A DNA stretch of 64,000 nucleotides from assembly GCA_001449105.1 (NCBI GenBank), contig LNIY01000077.1, forward strand, positions 1 through 64,000. Reading direction: 5' to 3'. Below the pieces are notes generated by a model. That model searched no databases. It was given only the letters and a program-made list of their open reading frames with translations, and had not been told where the DNA came from. The stretch is from Caulobacter vibrioides (GTDB taxonomy: Bacteria > Pseudomonadota > Alphaproteobacteria > Caulobacterales > Caulobacteraceae). A program made the translations under genes and the position numbers. Position 1 is the first letter of the stretch. Each line of letters begins with the position of its first letter. Below, in pieces: positions 9,066 through 20,033 of this stretch.

Positions 9066-9724
9066 GCGCGCCGCCGCCGGACGACCAGCACCGCGATCCA
9101 GATCATGGCCATCGGCTGGAACAGAAAGGTCGGCCAGAGCTGACTCCATGGAGCGGGCAGGAAGGTGAGGAAGTTGCCCGAGAAGGCGCTGAGCACCGCG
9201 CCATAGGCGCCCAGCATCTTCATCAGATGCTCGTAGGTCCAGAGGTCGGGCGAAAAGGGCCAGTCCGTCGGCCGGCAAAACCGCCAGAGGTCCCAGCCGC
9301 CCATCAGGAAGGCGCCCCAGACCAGGGCGACGGCCGGCGCGCGCGGGGCGTCGCTGTCGCCCCCCAGCAGCAGGGCCAGCACCCAGGCGCCGATCGCCAC
9401 GACGGCCAGGGTGACGGCCCAGTCGAGGGCGGCGGCCCGCTGGGCCGGATCGCGGTCGGGCCGCTTGCGGCGCAGCACCCGGTAGCCCGAGAACAGGCCC
9501 AGGCTCGCCGTCGCCGACAGGGCGGTGAAGTAGGCGTTGAAGTGCAGCGCCGTCATCACCCAGGCGGCCGCCAGCATCACCCCCATCAGCACGACGAACA
9601 ATCGCCCCGACAGCCGGTGCGCGCGCGAGCCCTTCCGCGTGAGGATCGGCAGGAGGCCCGCGACGGCGGCCGCCAGACCGCAGGCGATGTGCAGGGCGAG
9701 GGTGGGGGCGAAGAGCTGTTCCAT
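9050..9724 (-). CDS. Multi-pass membrane protein partner of the LytTR regulator (DUF2306-like)
   Basis: About 224 residues from MEQLFAPTLALHIACG. About seven hydrophobic segments are visible. The N-terminus, with HIACG...RKGSRAHRLSGRLFVVLM, looks like DUF2306-type membrane proteins, which resemble the heme-binding cytochrome b561/YjeK-like fold. His13 and the later HRLSG histidine are candidate ligands, but no heme role is shown. It is the first gene of a two-gene unit with the LytTR regulator, with a 16-bp overlap. It could sense a membrane signal and pass it to that regulator; this is inference from the arrangement only. Confidence 0.75.
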   Translation of the reverse strand: MEQLFAPTLALHIACGLAAAVAGLLPILTRKGSRAHRLSGRLFVVLMGVMLAAAWVMTALHFNAYFTALSATASLGLFSGYRVLRRKRPDRDPAQRAAALDWAVTLAVVAIGAWVLALLLGGDSDAPRAPAVALVWGAFLMGGWDLWRFCRPTDWPFSPDLWTYEHLMKMLGAYGAVLSAFSGNFLTFLPAPWSQLWPTFLFQPMAMIWIAVLVVRRRRAWSLA

Positions 9725-9800
9725 GATCGCCGTGGTGGGCGGCGGAGCGCGGCGTAAACAGCGACCTGGGGCGAGCGGCGGCGGGGAGGGGTGAGGGACT

Positions 9801-11018
9801 CTAGTGTGCGACGTCCGCAAGCAGCGTTCGTATCTCGTTCGCCAGGCCAGGCCGTCCCAGGATATCCAGGCCTTTCGCAAGAGCCTGCAGCAGATCGCTC
9901 TTGGTCATGATGTGGTGCACCCTCTCCGCCGGGTTGGAACCGACCGGGGCGCGCAAAGCCTGCGAGAGGCGCGTGTCGTAGTCCTCGGCGAAAAGTGAGC
10001 GGGATCCGATGTAGTAGACGGCCTGCAGATCGGCGATCTTCTCGGGAGAGAGAGCGGCGAGGACGGCCGCGTCGGCTGCCTCCGAAAGCAGCCAACTGGC
10101 CTCCAAGTCGCGTCTGTCGGTCCCGAAAAAATCCAAGCCCAGATCGTCCGGCGGAGTCTTGGCAGGGGGATTGGCCTTCATCCATTCCGCTGCGATCAGG
10201 CGAATGTCCGGGTCCCTGAGGTGCGCGAGATCGAATTCCTTGCCAAGCGAGCCGGCCATCTGCCGGTGCACCTTCACGATGTTGATCGCCCGGGTGAGTT
10301 GATTGCTGCTGAGGCCGAACCGGCTGCGAGCCGCATCCTTGGCCTTGGTGATGGCTTCTCCCGCCCACGCGTCAAAGGGGGGCAGCATGGCGGCCAACGC
10401 GAAGAGATCTGTGCGTGATAGTTCGGTGGTGAAGGTGTCTGTGCGCCGCTCATCCACCAGCCGATGGCTACAACGACGAAGCTCGGTCAGGGCTCGATCC
10501 AAATCCAGCAGGCTTCCCCGGATCCATTCCAGATTGCAGAGGGCCTTGCTTTCCAGGCTCTTCTGTCCGTCCTGCGTCTGTGCGTAGCGCAGTTGTTGCC
10601 CGTCCTCATCGACGGCGTGAAGGCTGTCGACGAAGATCTTCAGCGCCTGCACATGGCCACGAAACGCTGTATCGGCCACGTTCGCATCGGCGATGAACGC
10701 CCAATGAGACTGGATGTCGTGGTTCTTGGCGTGGGCCTGCGTGAGAAGGCCGGCCTCGACAAGCCGATCAATCACGTACTTGAGCGAGAGCTCGATGGCG
10801 TGGCGCGCATTGTAGAGGATCGGCATGGCTAGCGTGTCGCGCTTGCCGTACTGCTTTTTGTCGATGACTGCTGCGACGAGTTCGAGCGCGGCCTGCATGT
10901 AGCCGTCGACATAGTCCTCGTCGCTGCTCTGTATGCCGATGCAGGCGTTCCATTCGTGGCCGCGGATGACCTCGAAGAAGGGGTCCGGGGTGGTCGCGAC
11001 GGTGTTCTGGGAAGGCAT
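9801..11018 (-). CDS. Orphan protein with HEPN-like N-terminal segment
   Basis: 405 residues; I do not recognise the family. No signal peptide or membrane segment is seen. The N-terminal part (about 60-85) has ILYNARHAIELSLKYVIDRL, which resembles the helix of HEPN domains where an RxxxxH or similar motif precedes a conserved xELxLK. The rest is helical and rich in charged residues (ELSRTDLFALAAMLPPFDAW, LSPEKIADLQAVYYIGSRSL). Its base composition is clearly lower in GC than its neighbours, with codons such as CGA, TCA and TTG used more freely, suggesting later arrival. It stands alone between the LytTR pair and a phosphorelay operon. HEPN proteins are often RNases or toxins, but no catalytic claim can be made here. 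Confidence 0.75.
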   Translation of the reverse strand: MPSQNTVATTPDPFFEVIRGHEWNACIGIQSSDEDYVDGYMQAALELVAAVIDKKQYGKRDTLAMPILYNARHAIELSLKYVIDRLVEAGLLTQAHAKNHDIQSHWAFIADANVADTAFRGHVQALKIFVDSLHAVDEDGQQLRYAQTQDGQKSLESKALCNLEWIRGSLLDLDRALTELRRCSHRLVDERRTDTFTTELSRTDLFALAAMLPPFDAWAGEAITKAKDAARSRFGLSSNQLTRAINIVKVHRQMAGSLGKEFDLAHLRDPDIRLIAAEWMKANPPAKTPPDDLGLDFFGTDRRDLEASWLLSEAADAAVLAALSPEKIADLQAVYYIGSRSLFAEDYDTRLSQALRAPVGSNPAERVHHIMTKSDLLQALAKGLDILGRPGLANEIRTLLADVAH

Positions 11019-11101
11019 GTACGGAAGCCGAAGAGTCCACTGGAGAACGCCTCGCTACATCAGAGGTGGAGCCTTCGTCCATGCAATGACGCTACGCGGG
11101 T

Positions 11102-11368
11102 TCAGCCCGCCAGCGTCTCCAGCGCCGCGATCAGCTCGGCGAAGGCTTCGGGCGGGGCGTCGCCCTGTTCGATCAGCAGGTCGTCGAGATCGCGGGCCAG
11201 GTCGGTGACGTGGGCGTAGCCGAACACGCCGGCCGCGCCGGCCAGGCGGTGGACGATGTAGTGCTTGTCCTTCAGCGAGGTCTCGGCCGCGCGCAGCCTG
11301 GCCAGGTCGTCGGCGACGCGGACCAGGAACTTGGCCCGCAGCGGGGCGAGGGGATCGGCGGTGGTCAT
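11102..11368 (-). CDS. Hpt histidine phosphotransferase
   Basis: 88 residues forming one Hpt domain. The phosphoacceptor histidine is in HYIVHRLAGAAGVFGY, the usual HxLKGxxxxxG-like pattern written HRLAGAAGVFG here. It would move phosphate between receiver domains of the adjacent kinase and regulator. Its start overlaps the stop of the upstream receiver gene by 4 bp (ATGA type), so the three genes form one translationally coupled unit. Confidence 0.9.
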   Translation of the reverse strand: MTTADPLAPLRAKFLVRVADDLARLRAAETSLKDKHYIVHRLAGAAGVFGYAHVTDLARDLDDLLIEQGDAPPEAFAELIAALETLAG

Positions 11369-11745
11369 CGGGCGAGGATGGCGCGAACGTCCTGAGCCAG
11401 GGTCATCGGGTCGAACGGCTTGGTGATCACATCGGCGGCGCCGAAGCCCAGCAGGCGAGCGCGCTCCTCGGCCTGGGCGCGGGCGGTGATGAAGATCACC
11501 GGCGCGCCGTCGACATCGCCCCGCTCGCGCAGCCTGGCCAGCACGGCCGGGCCGTCCATGTCGGGCATCATCACGTCGAGCAGCACCACGTCGGGGCGCC
11601 AGGCGTCGCCGTCGAGCATGGCGAAGGCCTCGGCCCCGCCGCCGGCCGAGCGCACCTCGATGCCGGGGTCGAGCTCCAGCGAGAAGGTCGCCACCTCGCG
11701 GATGTCGGCCTCGTCGTCGACATAGAGGAGCTTGAGGTCGGTCAT
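11365..11745 (-). CDS. Single-domain response regulator
   Basis: 126 residues, receiver domain only. The acidic pair is in LLYVDDEADI, the phosphoacceptor Asp in DVVLLDVMMPDMDGP, the Thr in IFITARAQ and the Lys in VITKPFDP. No output domain follows, so it acts through protein contacts or as a phosphate relay or sink. Both ends overlap its neighbours by 4 bp (hybrid kinase upstream, Hpt downstream). Confidence 0.93.
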   Translation of the reverse strand: MTDLKLLYVDDEADIREVATFSLELDPGIEVRSAGGGAEAFAMLDGDAWRPDVVLLDVMMPDMDGPAVLARLRERGDVDGAPVIFITARAQAEERARLLGFGAADVITKPFDPMTLAQDVRAILAR

Positions 11746-14264
11746 CGGCGTCTCTTGGAATCGGCGTCCGAGGCGAGCTTGCGCACAGTTCGGGCCAGCT
11801 GGTCCAGCGTGGTCTTGGACTTGGTCAGGACGGCGTCGACGGAGGCGGCCAGGGCCTTGTCCTCCAGCGGCTGGGCCGAGAAGACGATCACCGGAACCGG
11901 CTCTTCGCCGCCGTCGTGCAGGTCGCCCAGCAGCTCGACGCCGTTGCCGTCGCCCAAGCCCAGGTCGAGGATCACCACGTCGGGCCGCGCTTCGGCCAGG
12001 GCGGCGCGGCCGGCGCGGACGCTGTCGGCGTGGCGGATCGTGCAGCGCTCGCGCAGGGCGTCGCGGACCACGGCGTGGACGTCGGCGTCGTCCTCGACGT
12101 GCAGCACCTCGATGCGGCGGCTGTCGGCGTGGCCGTTGACGGCCCGGTGCACGGCGGTGCGCAGGCGGTCCAGGTCAATGGGCTTCTGCAGCCAGTCGAC
12201 GACGTCCAACGCCTCGCCCCGGCCCTCGGCCGCCTCGGCCGAGATCACCAGGGCGGGGATGTCGCGGGTGGAGGCGTCGGCGCGCAGGCGACGCAGCAGG
12301 TCCAGGCCGCTGCCGTCGGGCAGGCGCACGTCGGTGACGAAGGCGTCGAAGCCGCCGATCTCCAGCACCGCGCTGGCCGAGGCCACGTCGCCGACGGTGT
12401 GGACGCGCACCCCCGCCTCGCGCAGGGCCTGGGACAGGATCTCGGCGATGTCGGGATCGTCCTCGCACAGCAGCACGCGGGCCGAACCCTCGCTGGTGTC
12501 GACCGCGCGGGGACGGGTCTCGATGGTCGCCAGCTCGAACTGGAAGGTCGCGCCCCGGCCGGGCTCGGACTCGAACCACAGGCGGCCGCCGTGGCGCTGG
12601 ACGATCTCGCGCGAGATGGCCAGGCCAAGGCCCGTGCCGCCCTTGGCGCGGGTGTCGGAGGCGTCGGCCTGGGCGAACTTGGAGAAGATGCGGTCGCGGA
12701 AGGCTTCCGGCACGCCGGGCCCGTGGTCGCGGACGCACAGCCGCAGCACGTCGGGGCGCGGGGCGAAGACCTTGACCTCGACCGTGCCGCCGACCGGCGA
12801 GAACTTGGCGGCGTTGGACAGCAGGTTGGCGGCGACCTGGCTCAGGCGGTCGGCGTCGCCGCGCACCAGCGGCAGGCCGGGCGCGACGTCCAGGGCGAAG
12901 TCGACGTTCATCTGGCCGCCGAGGCCGCCCATGCCGTCGACCGCGCGGCGAGCCAGCTCGCCCAGGTCGAGCGGCTGGAGATCGAACTCCATCTGGCCGG
13001 ACTCGATCTTTTCGATGTCGAGGATGTCGTTGATCAGCCGCACCAGCCGCTGGCAGTTGGAATGGGCGATGCCCAGCAGGCGGGCGGCGCGCTCGGGCAG
13101 GCCGCCGGCCGCCCCGCCGACCAGCAGGCCCAGCGAGCCGGCGATCGAGGTCAGCGGCGTGCGCAGTTCGTGGCTGACGGTGGAGACGAACTCGGCCTTC
13201 AATCGCTCGACCCGACGGCGCTCGGAGATGTCGCGGATCGAGGCGGTGATGCGCTCGCCCTCGGGCAGGCGGACCAGGCCGATCGAGGCCTCGATGGGGA
13301 AGGTCGAGCCGTCGGCGCGGCGGGCGGTCAGCTCGCGCAGCACGCCCTTGGACAGGTCGTCGGATCCCGACAGCTGGCGGATGAACAGCTCGCCCCGGTC
13401 GGGCAGGTCTATGAACTGGGCCAGCGCCTTGCGCAGCAGGCTCTCGCGCGGCTGGCCGAACATCTCTTCGGCGGCCTTGTTGACCGTCTCGATCGTGCCG
13501 CTGGGATTGAGGGTGACGATGGCGTCCTGGGCGTTGTCGAGGATGGCGTCCAGGCGCCCGGCCGTGGCCTGGGCGACGACGAACAGCTGCTGGCGGGCGC
13601 GGATCTGGCGCGACAGCAGCAGGAACGCCGCCAGCAGGAACACCACCAGCACCACGAACAGGATCTGGGTCAGGCGCTCGGTGCGCAGGGTCATGGCGTC
13701 GTCGGCGGCGATCCGGCGGTCGAGGGCGGCCTTGTCGGCGGCCTGCAGCTCGCCGACGACGCCGCGGATCTCGTCCATGATCACCTTGCCCTCGCCGCTG
13801 GAGACCAGGGTGCGGGCGGCGTCCTCGCCGCTCTCGCGGCGCAGGCGGATGCCCTCGGCCATCGTCCCCCGCTTGCGCCCGACCAGCGCTTCGAGGCGGT
13901 CGAAGGCGGGATCGTCCTTCTCGATCAGGTCGCCGGCGTCGCGCTCGCGGATCGCCCGCAGGGCGGCCAGCTGGCTGGGCAGGCGGCGCAGGGCGGCGTC
14001 GTAGGGTTCGAGGAACCGCTGCTGGCCGGTGATGACGAAGCCGCGCTGGCCGGTCTCGGCGTCCTGCAGCAGCGAGAACACCGTCTGCAACTGCATGCGC
14101 TGTTCGTAGGAGTGGTTGACCGCCTCGCGCAGCACGCGACCGCGGGTGAACTCGCGCTGGATCTCCCAGGTGGTCAGCAGCAGCAGCAGCGGGGCGACGA
14201 TCAGCCCCAGGATCACCGAGATCAGCAGGCCGCGCTGCTCGCGGCGCAGGAGGAAGCTGGTCAT
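11742..14264 (-). CDS. CHASE3-PAS hybrid histidine kinase with two receiver domains
   Basis: About 840 residues from MTSFLLRREQRG. Domain order: transmembrane helix (about 10-30); CHASE3-like periplasmic sensor with QDAETGQRGFVITGQ...FLEPY; second helix near 190-215; PAS domain with AQDAIVTLNPSGTIETVN; HisKA with phosphoacceptor His365 in STVSHELRTPLTS; ATPase with NLLSNAAKFSP and GTGLGLAISREIV; receiver 1 with VLLCEDDPD and FVTDVRLPDGSG; receiver 2 with VLHVEDDADV and VILDLGLGDGNG. With the following receiver and Hpt genes this gives three receivers and one Hpt, so a multi-step relay is likely. The stop overlaps the next start by 4 bp. The output regulator is not in the window. Confidence 0.92.
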   Translation of the reverse strand: MTSFLLRREQRGLLISVILGLIVAPLLLLLTTWEIQREFTRGRVLREAVNHSYEQRMQLQTVFSLLQDAETGQRGFVITGQQRFLEPYDAALRRLPSQLAALRAIRERDAGDLIEKDDPAFDRLEALVGRKRGTMAEGIRLRRESGEDAARTLVSSGEGKVIMDEIRGVVGELQAADKAALDRRIAADDAMTLRTERLTQILFVVLVVFLLAAFLLLSRQIRARQQLFVVAQATAGRLDAILDNAQDAIVTLNPSGTIETVNKAAEEMFGQPRESLLRKALAQFIDLPDRGELFIRQLSGSDDLSKGVLRELTARRADGSTFPIEASIGLVRLPEGERITASIRDISERRRVERLKAEFVSTVSHELRTPLTSIAGSLGLLVGGAAGGLPERAARLLGIAHSNCQRLVRLINDILDIEKIESGQMEFDLQPLDLGELARRAVDGMGGLGGQMNVDFALDVAPGLPLVRGDADRLSQVAANLLSNAAKFSPVGGTVEVKVFAPRPDVLRLCVRDHGPGVPEAFRDRIFSKFAQADASDTRAKGGTGLGLAISREIVQRHGGRLWFESEPGRGATFQFELATIETRPRAVDTSEGSARVLLCEDDPDIAEILSQALREAGVRVHTVGDVASASAVLEIGGFDAFVTDVRLPDGSGLDLLRRLRADASTRDIPALVISAEAAEGRGEALDVVDWLQKPIDLDRLRTAVHRAVNGHADSRRIEVLHVEDDADVHAVVRDALRERCTIRHADSVRAGRAALAEARPDVVILDLGLGDGNGVELLGDLHDGGEEPVPVIVFSAQPLEDKALAASVDAVLTKSKTTLDQLARTVRKLASDADSKRRR

Positions 14265-14421
14265 GGACGAAGGGTTCCTCGGGAGCGTTCGAGTCGACAG
14301 CTTAGGGCGGGTCGGCGGCGCGACCAAACACGGGTTTCCCGCTACCGTTGACTTACCCGGGGTCACGGCGAAAACCATGTTATCCGAGCGGCCGCGCCAG
14401 ACGGCCCGCAGGGAGGATCGG

Positions 14422-16025
<1,604 letters not shown>

Positions 16026-16026
<1 letters not shown>

Positions 16027-16919
16027 TGGCCGATCCCCTCTCGCGCGCCGCCGCGCGACTGCTGACGCCGGACGGGGGACCGGCGATCGACTTCTCCGCC
16101 CCGGCGGGCGCGCCGGCCCTGATCGGACCGGACTCGGTGTCGTGGCGGGTGTTCAAGAACCCGGTGTCGCTGTTCGTCGGCGGCATCACCGCGGTTATCC
16201 TGGAGCTGGCCGAGCCCCGGGTGCGCTCTGGCGTCTGGGATCATTCCAGCTTCAAGGCCGAGCCGCTCAAGCGCCTCAAGCGCACCGGCCTGGCGGCGAT
16301 GGTCACCGTCTACGGACCGCGCGAGACGGCCGAGAAGATGATCGCCGGCGTGGTGCGCATGCATGGCCACGTGACGGGAGAGACGCCGGGCGGCGTCGCC
16401 TACCAGGCCAACGACCCGGTGCTGCTGGACTGGGTGCAGGCAACGGCCAGCTTCGGCTTCATCGAGGCCTATCACGCCTACGCCCATCCCCTGAGCCAGG
16501 CCGAGCGCGACGCGGCCTTCGCCGAGGCCGCGCCGGGCGCGCGGCTCTACGGGGCGACCGGCGCGCCGACCTCGGAGGCGCAGTGGAAGCGGCAGCTGAC
16601 CCTGATGCTGCCCAGCCTGGAGCCGTCGGAGATCGTCTTCGAGTTTCTCGACATCATGACCCGCACGCCGCTGCTGCCGGGGCCGCTGCGGCTCATCCAG
16701 AAGCCGCTGGTGCGGGCGGCGGTCGAGATCGCGCCGATCGAGGTGCGGGCGCGGCTCGGTCTCGGCGAGGCCTGGGCGCTGAACGGCGTCGAGCGGCGGC
16801 TGGTGCGGCTGGCCGGCGCCGCCGCCGACAAGGTTCCTATCAAGGGCTCGCCGGCGGTCGAGGCCACCCGGCGCATGGGCCTGCCGGACGACTATCTCTA
16901 TCGGCGTCGGATCGCCTAA
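16026..16919 (+). CDS. MpaB/DUF2236-family oxygenase
   Basis: About 297 residues. It resembles the DUF2236 'oxygenase MpaB' family, which includes the latex-clearing protein Lcp. Family features visible are WRVFKNPVSLFVGGITAVILELAEPRVR near the N-terminus, an FIEAYHAYAHPLSQAERD segment, and the HSSFKAEPLKRLKRTG region. These proteins are thought to use a heme or metal to oxidise lipophilic substrates. The start codon overlaps the stop of the acyl-CoA synthetase, pointing to oxidation of a lipid or terpenoid that is then, or already, a CoA ester; that step is inferred. Confidence 0.8.
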
Positions 16920-16920
16920 C

Positions 16921-16945
16921 CCCTCCCCCATCAAAGGGGGAAGGG
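16921..16945 (+). terminator. Terminator-like hairpin after the MpaB-type gene
   Basis: CCCTCCCCC and GGGGGAAGGG can pair with one bulge directly after the stop codon at 16917-16919. There is no clear U-run. It may also be a short relative of the palindromic repeats. Confidence 0.45.
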
Positions 16946-17014
16946 AGATTGTCGCCGGTGTAGGATCCCGCCTTCTCCGATCGTCCTTGCAGCGAGCCAC
17001 CAGGGAGCAGGGCC

Positions 17015-17692
17015 ATGAGAAAGCTGACCGTCGCCGCCTTCGTCAGCCTGGACGGGGTGATGCAGGGGCCGGGCGGGCCGGACGAGGACCGTCGCGGCGG
17101 CTTCGCCCATGGCGGCTGGGTCGCGCCCTATTCGGATCCGGTCACCGGCCAGGCGGTGATGTCGCTGTTCGAGGCGCCGTTCGAGCTGTTGCTGGGCCGT
17201 CGCACCTACGAGATCTTCGCCGCCCACTGGCCTTACCAGGATCCGCGGAACCCCATCGCCGAGCGCTTCAACGCCACGACCAAGCACGTGGCCTCCCACG
17301 ATCCGGACCTGGCGCTGCCTTGGGAGAACAGTCGCCGCGTCGGGCCGGACGCGGTGGAGGGCGTGCGCCGCCTGAAGGGGCAGGCGGGCCCCGACCTGCT
17401 GACCCAGGGCTCGGCCCAGCTGGTGCACGCCCTGCTGGCCGCCGACCTGATCGACGAGATGCAGCTGATGATCTTCCCGCTGCTGCTGGGACCGGGTCGC
17501 CGGCTGTTCGACGAGACCGCCGCGCCCGGCGCCTGGGCCTTGACCGGCTCGATCCTGGCCGACACCGGCGTGGTCGTGAACCGCTACCGCCGCGACGGCC
17601 CGGTGCGCACGGGCTCGTTCATGACGCAGGCGCCGAGCGAGGCAGAGTTGGCGCGGCGGGCCGCGTGGGCGGGGGAGCCTACACCACGCTGA
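17015..17692 (+). CDS. RibD/dihydrofolate-reductase-like family protein
   Basis: 225 residues of the RibD C-terminal/DHFR-like reductase family, NAD(P)H-dependent. Typical features are MRKLTVAAFVSLDGVMQGPGG at the N-terminus, LLLGRRTYEIFAAHWP (about 65-80), and DLLTQGSAQLVHALLAADLIDEMQLMIFPLLLGPGRRLF. The family is broad and the substrate is unknown; many members are annotated from structure only. It has a good GGGAG ribosome site before the ATG. Its 3' end overlaps the convergent GH3 gene by 14 bp. Confidence 0.88.
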   Translation: MRKLTVAAFVSLDGVMQGPGGPDEDRRGGFAHGGWVAPYSDPVTGQAVMSLFEAPFELLLGRRTYEIFAAHWPYQDPRNPIAERFNATTKHVASHDPDLALPWENSRRVGPDAVEGVRRLKGQAGPDLLTQGSAQLVHALLAADLIDEMQLMIFPLLLGPGRRLFDETAAPGAWALTGSILADTGVVVNRYRRDGPVRTGSFMTQAPSEAELARRAAWAGEPTPR

Positions 17693-19973
17693 CCGGCGTC
17701 AGTATGGCGGCGGCCGGATCGCGGCCCTTGCCGGGGGCGGCGATGGCGAAGGCGCCGCGCAGGCGGATGTCGGCCGAGGACGAGCCGACCATGACCTCGA
17801 CCTTGCCGGCCTCGATCCGCCAGCCCCCGGGGCTCCAGATCGCCAGCTGGGCGGCGGCCAGGGTGAAGGTCACGCGCCGGCGCTCGCCGGGTTTCAGGGT
17901 CAGGCGGTGGAAACCGCGCAGCTCCTTCACAGGCCGGGCGACGCCGGCGACCGGGTCGCGGACATAGAGCTGCACCACCTCGTCGGCCTCGACCGCGCCG
18001 GTGTTGGCCAGCGTCAGCGAGACCTTCACCGCGCCGGTCGGGGCGATGCTGTCGCGGTCGAGCGCGAGGTCCGAATAGGCGAAGGCCGCGTAGCTCAGGC
18101 CATGGCCGAACGGGAACAGCGGACCGATGTCCACGTCGTGGTAGCGCACGGTGTCCTTGGCGAGATCCGGATCGGCCGGGCGGCCGGTGGGGACGTGGGC
18201 GTAGTAGGTCGGCGACTGGCCCGTGGCGCGCGGGAAGCCGACGGGCAGGCGGCCGCCGGGGGCGGCCTTGCCGAACAGGATGTCGGCCAGGGCCGGGCCT
18301 GCCTCGACGCCGAGGAACCAGGTGGCCAGCACGGCGGGAGCCTTCTCCAGCACCTCGGGCGCGACCAGGGGGCGGCCCGACGGCAGCAGCACGACCACCG
18401 GCTTGCCGGTCGCCAGCACGGCGCGGGCCAGGGTTTCCTGCGCGCCGGGCAGCGACAGGTCCGACCGGCTGCGGGACTCGCCGCTGTGGTCGAAGTCCTC
18501 GCCGACCATCAGCAAGACGAGGTCGGCGGCCTTGGCGGCCGCGACGGCGGCGGGGACGCCGCTTTCGTCGTCGCTGCGGGGCGAGGCGCCGGCGACATGG
18601 ACGATCTCGGTCCCGGCCGGGGCCGTCGCTTGCAGGGCGGGCAGCAGCGGGGCGACGTCGCCGACCTGGCCGCGCGCTTTCCATGACCCGAGCTGCGAGA
18701 GGCTGTCGGTCGCCAGGGCGCCGATGACGGCGATCTTGCGGGTGGTCGGCGCGATCGGCAGCAGGCCGCCGTCGTTCTTCAGCAGCACCACGGCCTTGCG
18801 CGCCGCCTCGCGGGCGATGGCGCGATGCTCGGGGCCGACGAAGATGGTCTTCTCGCGCTCGGGATCGCCGAAACGGTAGGGATCGTCGAACAGGCCCAGC
18901 CGCATCTTGGCGGTCAGGATCCGCGCCACCGCCTGGTCGAGCAGCGGCAGCAGGGACGGGTCCTGCGCGATCGCGGTCTTCAGGTGAGCGGCGTAGACGC
19001 CGCTGGCCATGTCCATGTCGACGCCGGCCTTCAGCGCCAGGGCGGCGGCCTGGACGGGAGTCTCGGCGACGCCGTGGTTGATCAGTTCGAGAATGGCGTT
19101 CCAGTCGCTGACCACCAGGCCGGGCCAGGTCCACTGGGTCTTCAGCACGCCGCGCACCAGGGCGGCGTTGGCGGTGGTCGGCTCGCCGTTGAGGTCGTTG
19201 AAGGCGGTCATCATCGTGCCCGCGCCCGCTTTGGCGGCGGCATGAAAGGGCGGCAGGTAGACCTCGTTCAGCGTGCGGTCCGACAGCTCGGCGCTGTCGT
19301 AGTCGCGGCCGCCGGCCGCCGCGCCATAGGCCCCGAAGTGCTTGGCGCAGGCCAGGATCGAGTCCTTGGCGTTCAGGCCCTGGCCCTGGAAGCCGCGCAC
19401 CTGGGCGGCGGCCATGACCGAGCCGAGATAGGGATCCTCGCCGGCCCCCTCGACGATGCGGCCCCAGCGCGGGTCGCGGGCGATGTCGACCATCGGGGCG
19501 AAGGTCCAGTGCAGGCCGCTGACGGCCGTCTCCACCGCCGCCATCCGCGCCGTGGCCCGCACGATCTCGGGATCGAAGGTCGCGGCCATGGCCAGGGGCA
19601 CGGGGTAGAGGGTGCGGAAGCCGTGCACCACGTCGATGGCGAACAGCAGCGGGATCTTCAGCCGCGACTCCTCGACCGCCGTGCGTTGCAGCTCGCGCAG
19701 GAAGGCCGCGCCGGCCACGTGCAGGTAGGAGCCGACGCCGCCCTTGCGCACGAGGTCGAGAGCCGTGGCGTCGATCTTGGAGTTGAGCGCCTTCTGGCGG
19801 CCGCCGGCCGGTTGGTGGGTCTGGCCGATCTTCTCGTCCAGGGTCATCTGCTTGAGCAGGGCGCGGACGCGGGCGTCCTGGTCCGCCGCCAAGGCGGGCA
19901 GGGCGGGCGCCAGGCCAAGGGCGGCCCCGGCGGCCAGCAGCGCGCGGCGGTCGATCTGCGGTCCCTGACCCAT
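17679..19973 (-). CDS. Tat-exported GH3 beta-glucosidase, BglX-like
   Basis: 764 residues. A twin-arginine-like leader (IDRRALLAAGAALGLAPAL, cut near ALA-A) precedes a GH3 barrel: DEKIGQTHQP, FAIDVVHGFRTLYP, WTFAPMVDIARDPRWGR, KHFGAYGAAAGGRDY, and the expected nucleophile Asp290 in VVSDWNA. The second domain has KAVVLLKNDGGLLPI and ESRSRSDLSLPGAQ. A fibronectin-like C-terminal domain carries LANTGAVEADEVVQLYVRD. It is the usual BglX length. A GACAACGCTGTC operator-like palindrome sits about 60 bp upstream. Its end overlaps the convergent DHFR-like gene by 14 bp. It probably cleaves beta-linked gluco-oligosaccharides in the periplasm. Confidence 0.93.
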   Translation of the reverse strand: MGQGPQIDRRALLAAGAALGLAPALPALAADQDARVRALLKQMTLDEKIGQTHQPAGGRQKALNSKIDATALDLVRKGGVGSYLHVAGAAFLRELQRTAVEESRLKIPLLFAIDVVHGFRTLYPVPLAMAATFDPEIVRATARMAAVETAVSGLHWTFAPMVDIARDPRWGRIVEGAGEDPYLGSVMAAAQVRGFQGQGLNAKDSILACAKHFGAYGAAAGGRDYDSAELSDRTLNEVYLPPFHAAAKAGAGTMMTAFNDLNGEPTTANAALVRGVLKTQWTWPGLVVSDWNAILELINHGVAETPVQAAALALKAGVDMDMASGVYAAHLKTAIAQDPSLLPLLDQAVARILTAKMRLGLFDDPYRFGDPEREKTIFVGPEHRAIAREAARKAVVLLKNDGGLLPIAPTTRKIAVIGALATDSLSQLGSWKARGQVGDVAPLLPALQATAPAGTEIVHVAGASPRSDDESGVPAAVAAAKAADLVLLMVGEDFDHSGESRSRSDLSLPGAQETLARAVLATGKPVVVLLPSGRPLVAPEVLEKAPAVLATWFLGVEAGPALADILFGKAAPGGRLPVGFPRATGQSPTYYAHVPTGRPADPDLAKDTVRYHDVDIGPLFPFGHGLSYAAFAYSDLALDRDSIAPTGAVKVSLTLANTGAVEADEVVQLYVRDPVAGVARPVKELRGFHRLTLKPGERRRVTFTLAAAQLAIWSPGGWRIEAGKVEVMVGSSSADIRLRGAFAIAAPGKGRDPAAAILTPVSVV

Positions 19974-20033
19974 GGCGTTCTTCTCCCTTCGATCGTCGTG
20001 CGCGGTCGTTAGGCGGGGAGAGCACTATGGTTT

